A stretch of DNA of 11,252 bases from CAWJEL01 sp964647255 (GTDB taxonomy: Bacteria > Chloroflexota > Anaerolineae > CG2-30-64-16), in assembly GCA_964647255.1 (NCBI GenBank), contig CAZYGI010000104.1, forward strand, positions 1-11,252. The letters are read 5' to 3'. This document shows positions 1-5,335 of this stretch, piece by piece. The notes below the pieces were generated by a model. The model was not told the origin of the DNA, ran no database searches, and saw only the letters and a program-made list of their open reading frames with translations. How positions within the stretch are numbered: position 1 is the stretch's first letter; each line of letters starts with the position of its first letter. The translations under genes and the position numbers were made by a program.

Positions 1-505
1 CTTCCGGCAGCTGCGCTTCCACCGAGGGCAAGGCGGCGGCGATCGCCGGCAGCGCAACTTCAGGCAGTTCGACCTTCGGCAGTTCAACCTTCGGGAGCTC
101 AACCTTCGGGAGCTCAACTTCCGGCAACTCAACCTTCGGGAGTTCGACTCCCGGCAGCTTCGTTTCCACCGCGGGCAAGGTGGCGGCGATCGCCGGCAGC
201 GCAACTTCAGGCAGCTTCGCTTCGACTGCCGGCAGGGCAACCTCGGGCACTCCGACCTGGGGCGGCTGAACCTTGACTTTGGCCGCCCCAGCCTTGAGCG
301 CGGTCAGATCTGCCTCTAGCGACTCAGCCTGAGCGCGGGCGCCGCCAAGCTCAACGTCAAGAGACTTGAGTTGCTTTTCTGCTTCGGCAAGGCGGTCGTC
401 ACACTCCGACCGCCGGCGGCGGAAGAACCACAGCTCCAGAAGCCACTCCAAGAGCCAGCCGATCAAAACACCGAGAATAAGCGCGAGCCAAGGATTGAGA
501 GACAT
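1..505 (-). CDS. Membrane-anchored coiled-coil protein with LPxVE pentad repeats, 3' end outside window
   Basis: This minus-strand reading frame is open from the ATG at 505 to the left window edge (168 codons, no stop). Residues 5-28 form one hydrophobic helix, followed by FFRRRR (27-32), which predicts an N-terminal anchor with the rest in the cytoplasm by the positive-inside rule. Residues 33-72 are charged and heptad-like (probable coiled coil). From about residue 84 the chain is made of Leu-Pro units: degenerate ones, then LPGVE, LPKVE, LPEVE and three LPKVE, then a second copy of a longer block (LPEVALPAIAA...). The start at 505 is chosen because AGAAAGGA (519-512) ends 6 nt before it; an in-frame ATG at 511 abuts the SD, and an in-frame ATG at 640 is discussed under findings. 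I do not recognise the family. The missing C-terminus may carry the functional domain. Confidence is high that it is a gene, low for any role. Confidence 0.8.
   Translation of the reverse strand, partial: MSLNPWLALILGVLIGWLLEWLLELWFFRRRRSECDDRLAEAEKQLKSLDVELGGARAQAESLEADLTALKAGAAKVKVQPPQVGVPEVALPAVEAKLPEVALPAIAATLPAVETKLPGVELPKVELPEVELPKVELPKVELPKVELPEVALPAIAAALPSVEAQLPE
6..214. repeat. 147-bp-spaced in-frame duplication of a 62-bp block
   Basis: Positions 6-67 and 153-214 are near-identical (about 4 mismatches in 62), separated by exactly 147 bp or 49 codons. The two copies flank the 15-bp tandem array and encode the LPEVALPAIAAxLPxVE blocks. This suggests that the array grew by unequal recombination. 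The first copy reaches almost to the window edge, so more copies may lie outside. Confidence 0.75.
63..152. repeat. 15-bp tandem repeat (six units) coding LPxVE
   Basis: Six consecutive 15-bp units begin at 63, 78, 93, 108, 123 and 138, each of the form GGcAgyTCrACcTTC on the plus strand. On the minus strand each unit encodes one LP(K/E/G)VE pentad. Units differ mostly at synonymous or K/E-switching positions, so both the DNA and the protein periodicity are visible. Confidence 0.85.
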
Positions 506-645
506 GGGCATTCCTTTCTGTGAAAGAGTGGTTAGCCGAGGGGGCCGATGAGCACGGGTGGATAAGGAACTTTTCAACACAGGCTTCTCCTCCACGTCAG
601 CGTGCCAACGGTCAGCCCAGGATGATGCGACCAAAGACATTGCGG

Positions 646-654
646 ATTATACCA
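646..654 (-). promoter_or_regulatory. Extended -10 promoter for the LPxVE repeat gene
   Basis: The minus strand reads TGGTATAAT, a perfect -10 hexamer with the TGn extension. A perfect TTGACA lies further upstream (679-674), but the 22-bp spacing is too long for a normal sigma-70 -35/-10 pair, so the extended -10 probably carries recognition. The predicted start of transcription is near 639-640, leaving a leader of about 134 nt before the ATG at 505. Confidence 0.55.
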
Positions 655-708
655 CAACAACGCATCCTCGGTATGTCAAATGCTAGAGACTAACTGCATG
701 AATAACGC

Positions 709-1620
709 TCACCCCTTGTTCAACCAGCGCTCGACTTCAGCCGGGGTCACAACATAGCCGGCGCCGCCGTAAGCCGTCGTGGAGAGGCCGCCGACGATGT
801 TGCCCCACGCCAGACACTCGGCCGGCGCCCGACCGGCGAGCCAGGCGGCAAGAAATCCGGCGTTGAAGCAATCGCCCGCGCCGGTCGTATCCACCGGCGT
901 GATGGGAATGGCCGGCGCGTGCAGGGTCTCGCCGCCGATCCGAGCATGTGCGCCGTTCCCGCCATCTTTCACCACCAACAGCGGGCAACAGGCGGCCAGG
1001 GTGGACAACGCCGCGGCCAGGTTGGCCTCGCCGGTCAGCCGGCGCGCCTCAGCCGCGTTCGGCAGGAAGATATCCACGCTGCGGATAGCACGTTTCACAG
1101 CCGGGTCGGCCAGCGTCGGGGTCTCCGGGGTGTTGCCATCCATGGCAACCTGCATCCGCTTGAGGCGCACCAGGGCCAGCCCGGCGTCAAAGAGGCGGCC
1201 GGAGTAGAGGCCGGCGACGTACACCAGCCGCGCCGAGGCCGACGCCAGCGCCTTCATCGCGGCAGGGACGGCCGGCTCCGGGTCGCAGTAGGTGATGAAG
1301 GCGCGATCGGCCGCGTAGTTCGCGGCGACCGTGATGCGCCGCAGCGGGCGGCGATGCCGGACAAACAGCGCGTCGTCCAGCCCTTCCCCGTGCGCTCGCT
1401 CCAGCACAAAACGCGAGAAGTCATCGTCGCCGAAGTCGCCTGCCCAACCGACCTTCAGCCCCAGGCGATGCATGGCAACCGAAACGTTGTAGGCGCCGCC
1501 GGGGACCATGTCAAAGCCGGCGCCGACGACCTCCCGGCCCAGCTCCGGGAACTGCGGCAGGCCGCTGAAGATCAAATCGAGGAAATAGTCTCCTAGGACG
1601 ATCACATCGTAGCGCGACAT
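709..1620 (-). CDS. PfkB-family carbohydrate kinase
   Basis: This is a ribokinase/PfkB superfamily kinase (303 aa, typical length) expected to transfer phosphate from ATP to a sugar hydroxyl in the cytoplasm. The N-terminal substrate-binding signature is at GGAYNVSVAM (41-50), followed by RLGLKVGWAGDFGDDDFS (52-69). The C-terminal signature DTTGAGD is at 244-250, with Asp250 as the expected catalytic base and GAG as the anion hole. VVKDGGNGA (216-224) and LPNAAEA (186-192) match the conserved ATP-side segments. It is the last gene of the four-gene minus-strand operon, starting 27 nt after the GH4 stop. The Shine-Dalgarno is weak (only GAG near the ATG), so translation may depend on upstream genes. 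Fructokinase, ribokinase, KDG kinase and nucleoside kinase cannot be separated by eye. The family call is secure; the substrate is unknown. Confidence 0.92.
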   Translation of the reverse strand: MSRYDVIVLGDYFLDLIFSGLPQFPELGREVVGAGFDMVPGGAYNVSVAMHRLGLKVGWAGDFGDDDFSRFVLERAHGEGLDDALFVRHRRPLRRITVAANYAADRAFITYCDPEPAVPAAMKALASASARLVYVAGLYSGRLFDAGLALVRLKRMQVAMDGNTPETPTLADPAVKRAIRSVDIFLPNAAEARRLTGEANLAAALSTLAACCPLLVVKDGGNGAHARIGGETLHAPAIPITPVDTTGAGDCFNAGFLAAWLAGRAPAECLAWGNIVGGLSTTAYGGAGYVVTPAEVERWLNKG

Positions 1621-1647
1621 GGCTCAGGACCTGCCAAAAGGAGTTCG

Positions 1648-3006
1648 CTACCTCAGCTCCGGGAAGAGCGCACCGTGCTCGGCGCGATAATCGGCCAGGA
1701 TCGCCTCAGCCAGCCCGCGATCACGCACCAGCGGATGGATGGTGAGTGCCTGTACGGCCTTGGCATAGGAGCCTTCCGTGGCCGCAGCAATCGTCAACCG
1801 CTCGTAGGCCTTGACCTGGGCCATCAAGCCCAGCGGCGCAGCCGGCACGGCGCCGACCGAGATCGGCTGCACCGTGTGTTGTCCGACGTAGGTTGGGACC
1901 TCCACCACATCATGCTCGCCCATGCCATCAATAGCGCCAGCATTCGGGACGTTCAAGATGATCTGGCGCGGCGTCGCGCCCGTCAGCGCCTCGACCATGT
2001 CGAGGGCAACACCGGCATACCCCTGGCCCATCGTGGCGCGCAGGCCCGGCGTGTCCAGCGCGTCGAGGGAATGCGCCTGCCCGGTCTCCTTGGTCATGTA
2101 CGTGTCGCCGCGGCGGGAGATATAGTCTCGATAGAGGCGGCGTTTGGCGGCCAGATCGGCCGTCGCGCGCAGCCCGGCGAACAGCTCCTCGTTCCAGGCC
2201 GCAATCATTTCCCCGCGCGTCTGCGGCGCCGCCAGGAGATTAGCCACTGCCTGACGATTGTGATAGTAGTAGAAGAGGTACTCGTTGGGAATCATCCCCA
2301 GCGACGCGATAAAGTCCACGCTGAACGGCAGCGCCGGCAGCTTCCCTATCGCCTGCACGCGGGCGATGAAGTTGGGCAGATAGTCACGGCCCAGGTACCG
2401 CACGCTCCGCACCCAGCCCAGATGGTTGAGCCCGAAGTAGTCCAGGTACAGCGCATCCGGCGAGGTCCCTTGCAGTGCGGCAGCCACCCGACGCATCGCC
2501 TCCGGCGCATCGCAGATGCCTACGGTCCGCGGCCACCCGCCGACCTGGATCGCGGCCTCGGCCAGCAGCCCGGCCGGGTTGGCGAAGTTGAGTAACCACG
2601 CGTCGGGACAAACCTCGCGCATCAGGGCGATGTAGTCGAGCAACACCGGGATGGTGCGCATCGCCATCGCAAAGCCGCCCGGCCCCGTGGTCTCCTGGCC
2701 GAGCACGCCATACCGCAATGGCACGCGTTCGTCCACGATACGAGACCGGATGAGGCCAACGCGAAACGTCGTGATGACAAAGTCAGCGCCCGCCAGGGCG
2801 CTGCGGGCATCGGTCGTCCGGTGAATCGAAAAGGGCAGCGGACCGCTGTCCTCCGCCAGCCATAACGGCTCCAGTGTTTCAAGACGCTCGGCGTTCACAT
2901 CCATCAGCGCAAGCTCATCAATGCCCAGTTTGGCCTGCCGTTGGATCATCGCCTCAACAATCAACGGCGTTCGCACGCCGCCGGCTCCGAGGATCGCTAT
3001 TTTCAA
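1648..3006 (-). CDS. Glycoside hydrolase family 4 (6-phospho-glycosidase-like, NAD/Mn dependent)
   Basis: GH4 enzymes cleave glycosides by an NAD+-dependent redox-elimination mechanism with a divalent metal. Numbering from the chosen TTG (452 aa), the Rossmann start is MKIAILGAGG (1-10). A GQETTGPGGFA segment is at 103-113, NFANPAG at 140-146, the metal Cys in GICDAP (Cys165), and NHLGW (194-198) supplies His195. CDxP after the Cys is closer to phospho-glucosidase members (CDMP, CNxP) than to alpha-galactosidases (CHS). The start is chosen because GGGAGG lies 4 nt upstream of TTG 3006 and gives the canonical MKIAI N-terminus; ATG 3018 (456 aa) and GTG 3030 (GTGA overlap with the MFS stop) are in-frame alternatives. 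It is third in the operon. No PTS genes are visible, so whether the substrate is phosphorylated is open. Confidence 0.9.
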   Translation of the reverse strand: MKIAILGAGGVRTPLIVEAMIQRQAKLGIDELALMDVNAERLETLEPLWLAEDSGPLPFSIHRTTDARSALAGADFVITTFRVGLIRSRIVDERVPLRYGVLGQETTGPGGFAMAMRTIPVLLDYIALMREVCPDAWLLNFANPAGLLAEAAIQVGGWPRTVGICDAPEAMRRVAAALQGTSPDALYLDYFGLNHLGWVRSVRYLGRDYLPNFIARVQAIGKLPALPFSVDFIASLGMIPNEYLFYYYHNRQAVANLLAAPQTRGEMIAAWNEELFAGLRATADLAAKRRLYRDYISRRGDTYMTKETGQAHSLDALDTPGLRATMGQGYAGVALDMVEALTGATPRQIILNVPNAGAIDGMGEHDVVEVPTYVGQHTVQPISVGAVPAAPLGLMAQVKAYERLTIAAATEGSYAKAVQALTIHPLVRDRGLAEAILADYRAEHGALFPELR

Positions 3007-3026
3007 CCTGCCTCCCATGAACTCGT

Positions 3027-4328
3027 TCACGCGGGGCTCTGCTGGAGCGCCTGCTCCTGCTCGGCCCGCTCGCGCATCTGGCTGCGCAATGTGGCGATAT
3101 CCCGCGGCACCAGGACGGCCACGCCAGCATAAAAGATCGCACACAGCAGCCACGTGGACAGGCAGATCCACAGGATGGCAACGCCCAGCGATGAGCGATC
3201 GGCGATGTAGCCGGCGATCGTGGGCGCCAGCGCAGCGCCGGCCGATTCGATGAAATACTGAATCGAGACCGCGGTGCTGCGCACCTCCGGCAACGTGATG
3301 TCGTAGACCGTGGAGGTGACGTTGGGCGACGCAAACGGGATGAAGATCGCGGTCAGCGACAGCAGCACCAGGAACACCCCCTGGTTGCCGACCGGCACGC
3401 CCATCGTAAGGGTCAGCAAGACCGCGCCCACCAGCACGCCGATCGTGGCGATGATGGCCCGGCCGCGCGGGGTGCGCCGGAACAGCGCATCGCCCAACGC
3501 GCCGCCCAACGGGTAGCCCAGCGCCAGCACGATCACCGCCGCGGCCATGGTCACGAACAAGGGCGTGCCGGTGTAGCCGCGCTCTTTCTCCAGATACGTG
3601 AAGAACCAAAAGGAGATCACGTTCCACGGAAAGACCCCGAAGAAACCTTGAATGAACAACAGGCGCAGGCTGCGCTTCTGGAAGAGCTGCCGGGCAACCG
3701 GCCAGCTAAACCGATGCTCGGTGACGTGCTCCAGGTTTTCCAGTTCAGGCTCACTGCCCCCGCGCGGCGGCTCGCGCACGCCGAAGAAGATCACCACCGC
3801 CAGCAGCACGCCCAGGCTGCCGGTGATGTAGAACACGCCACGCCAACCGATCACATCGCGCAAGGATAACGCCAGGATCATGCCAAACAGAAAGCCGAGG
3901 GGCATGGTCAACTGCAGCAGCCCGTAGACCTTGCCGCGCACCTTGGGCCCAAAGTAGTCGGCGATCAGGCTGTAGAGGCCGGGATAGCTGGAGTCGTCAA
4001 TGCCGGTGGAGGCCCGGGTGACCAGAAAGGCGCGAAATGTGGGGGCAATGGCGTTGAGCCAGGTGGTCGCGCCCCAGAGAAACGATGCCAGTGCCAGCAG
4101 TTTCGCACGGCCAAAACGATCATACAGGTAGCCCCAAAGCGGATAGCTGAGGGCGCCTACGATCAGCGCGCCGGTGGACACCGCGCCCATCTGGGTCATG
4201 CTGATCTTGAACGTCTCCATGATCTTGGTCGTCAGCGAGCCGATCAAGAGCTTATCGGACTGATGCAGCAGCATGAAGGTGAAAAAGACGCCTACCACAA
4301 ACCAGCGATGTTTGGAGGAGTGTTTCAT
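3027..4328 (-). CDS. MFS transporter, spinster-like
   Basis: This 433-residue integral membrane protein has about 12 hydrophobic segments, as expected for the Major Facilitator Superfamily. MFS motif A is at GYLYDRFGRAK (67-77), and the segment GLYSLIADYFGPKVRGKVYG (117-136) followed by GWRGVFYITG (161-170) resembles spinster-type and organic-anion/sugar MFS carriers. A charged central loop (about 184-222) separates the two halves. The ATG at 4328 is preferred over the upstream in-frame ATG at 4379 because AGAGG sits about 5 nt before it and the longer form would overlap the deacetylase gene by 35 nt. It starts 16 nt after the deacetylase stop, and its stop precedes the GH4 start by 20 nt. 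The likely job is uptake of the substrate processed by the neighbouring enzymes, though export cannot be excluded. Confidence 0.9.
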   Translation of the reverse strand: MKHSSKHRWFVVGVFFTFMLLHQSDKLLIGSLTTKIMETFKISMTQMGAVSTGALIVGALSYPLWGYLYDRFGRAKLLALASFLWGATTWLNAIAPTFRAFLVTRASTGIDDSSYPGLYSLIADYFGPKVRGKVYGLLQLTMPLGFLFGMILALSLRDVIGWRGVFYITGSLGVLLAVVIFFGVREPPRGGSEPELENLEHVTEHRFSWPVARQLFQKRSLRLLFIQGFFGVFPWNVISFWFFTYLEKERGYTGTPLFVTMAAAVIVLALGYPLGGALGDALFRRTPRGRAIIATIGVLVGAVLLTLTMGVPVGNQGVFLVLLSLTAIFIPFASPNVTSTVYDITLPEVRSTAVSIQYFIESAGAALAPTIAGYIADRSSLGVAILWICLSTWLLCAIFYAGVAVLVPRDIATLRSQMRERAEQEQALQQSPA

Positions 4329-4344
4329 CGGGTCCTCTTTCCGG

Positions 4345-5148
4345 TCAGCGATTGCCGGCTTGCGCCAGCAGGGCTTCAATCAAGGGATCGTAGCGTTCGT
4401 ACCGGTACGCCTCGGCAAAGGCGAAACCGCCCTGTTGGCCGACTTGCGCGGCGCGAGCCCGCAGCCCCCACGCCAGCAGCGCTGTCGGGTCCGCCGCGGC
4501 GGGGCCCAGCGCGGCGCGCACGTCCAGCCCGGCCGCCTGCGCCTGCCGGAGCAGGCCCTCGATCAGGAAGATCACCTGGCAGCGATGCTCGGCCACTGCC
4601 GCCACTTTCTGATCCATCCAGGGCGTGATATCCACGATGCGGTTAACGCCGGACTGCTCCTCGCCGTAAAAGTATTTCTCGGCCACGAAATGCGGCGCCC
4701 ACCCGGCCGCCAGGTGTTCGGGGTAGATCAGCGGGAGGTCCGCTTGATCCACCGCCTCGGCCGCGGCCCAGGCCACCGCCCGGTGATCGGGATGAATCCG
4801 ATGCGTGTTGAACGGGTCTTCGGTGATGACCGTGTCGGGCCGCGCCTGCCGGATCAAGCGGACAAACTGCTCGCGCAGAACGCCGGGCGCCAGCTTGTCG
4901 AGATCTCCGTCGTGATGGCCCAACAAGATCGGCGGTGCGGCGCCCAACGCCGCGGAGGCAGCCCGCGCCTCATCGCCGCGCAGCCGGGCCAGCGTCTCCG
5001 AATCCAACGCATACGACCCGCAGCTTCCGTCGGTGGCGATCACCACCTGGACGCGGGCGCCTTCGGCGACGAACTTGCGGATCAACCCGCCGACGTAAAT
5101 CTCAGCGTCATCAGGATGCGGAACCAAGACGAGGACCGTTCGCGACAT
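4345..5148 (-). CDS. LmbE/PIG-L family deacetylase
   Basis: A 267-aa member of the PIG-L/LmbE/MshB zinc-dependent N-deacetylase family, whose members typically remove acetyl from N-acetylglucosaminyl groups. The hallmark PHPDDAE is at 10-16 (His11 and Asp14 as expected zinc ligands, Asp13 as general base) and HPDH at 119-122 (His122 as third ligand). TDGSCG (39-44) and GDEARAAS (58-65) are also typical. The start at 5148 is clear: AGGAGG lies 6 nt upstream, and the HPDD motif falls at the usual distance from the N-terminus. A longer in-frame extension to 5505 runs through the promoter and is rejected. It is the first gene of the operon. Its presence suggests that the pathway handles an acetylated sugar or glycoside, but family members also act on thiols, antibiotics and other glycoconjugates. 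Confidence 0.92.
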   Translation of the reverse strand: MSRTVLVLVPHPDDAEIYVGGLIRKFVAEGARVQVVIATDGSCGSYALDSETLARLRGDEARAASAALGAAPPILLGHHDGDLDKLAPGVLREQFVRLIRQARPDTVITEDPFNTHRIHPDHRAVAWAAAEAVDQADLPLIYPEHLAAGWAPHFVAEKYFYGEEQSGVNRIVDITPWMDQKVAAVAEHRCQVIFLIEGLLRQAQAAGLDVRAALGPAAADPTALLAWGLRARAAQVGQQGGFAFAEAYRYERYDPLIEALLAQAGNR

Positions 5149-5185
5149 TGCGCCCCTCCTGAGGGTAGAATGGAAGTGTGGGACA

Positions 5186-5214
5186 AGGATACGCAAGGGA
5201 GGCAACCTTGTCAA
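5186..5214 (-). promoter_or_regulatory. Sigma-70-type promoter of the deacetylase/MFS/GH4/kinase operon
   Basis: On the minus strand TTGACA (5214-5209) is followed by a 17-bp spacer and TATCCT (5191-5186). The predicted start of transcription is near 5179, giving a leader of about 30 nt that contains the AGGAGG of the deacetylase gene. Perfect -35 and spacing, moderate -10. Confidence 0.7.
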
Positions 5215-5257
5215 AGCGCGGACACTTGCTGCTCGCTTTGCCGCTTTGCCAGATCCT

Positions 5258-5286
5258 TTGACAGGCCGCGCGGCGCATGCTATGAT
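5258..5286 (+). promoter_or_regulatory. Sigma-70-type promoter of the glycosyltransferase/protease unit
   Basis: TTGACA (5258-5263), a 17-bp spacer and TATGAT (5281-5286) form a near-consensus promoter. The predicted start is near 5293, about 43 nt before the ATG at 5336. Its -35 lies only 43 bp from the -35 of the divergent operon promoter, so a regulator binding between them (5215-5257, which holds a direct repeat GCTTTGCC) could affect both. Confidence 0.72.
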
Positions 5287-5335
5287 AAAAACGTATGACG
5301 CACGTTTCGAGATAGACCCTAGATGGCGAGCTGCG

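Noticed and set aside
63..152. CRISPR array
   Set aside because: The 15-bp units are contiguous without spacers, keep a reading frame and encode LPxVE pentads.
366..551. 61-codon plus-strand open frame
   Set aside because: Opposite strand of the LPxVE repeat gene; Arg/Ser-rich composition typical of a shadow frame.
674..679. Perfect TTGACA as the -35 of the repeat-gene promoter
   Set aside because: The spacer to TATAAT is 22 bp, outside the usual 16-18 bp; the extended -10 explains the site better.
919..1596. 225-codon plus-strand open frame over the kinase gene
   Set aside because: Antisense shadow of the PfkB gene; no motifs and no ribosome binding site.
3019..3627. Long upstream extension of the GH4 frame
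   Set aside because: It overlaps the MFS gene out of frame, has arginine-rich shadow-like composition, and the Rossmann start and SD mark the true N-terminus near 3006-3018.
4273..5298. Long plus-strand open frame over the deacetylase gene
   Set aside because: Antisense shadow of a high-GC gene; no recognisable motif, while the minus frame carries HPDD and HPDH.
5246..5335. Upstream TTG and ATG starts for the glycosyltransferase
   Set aside because: They fall before or within the TTGACA/TATGAT promoter, so a transcript from it could not include them.
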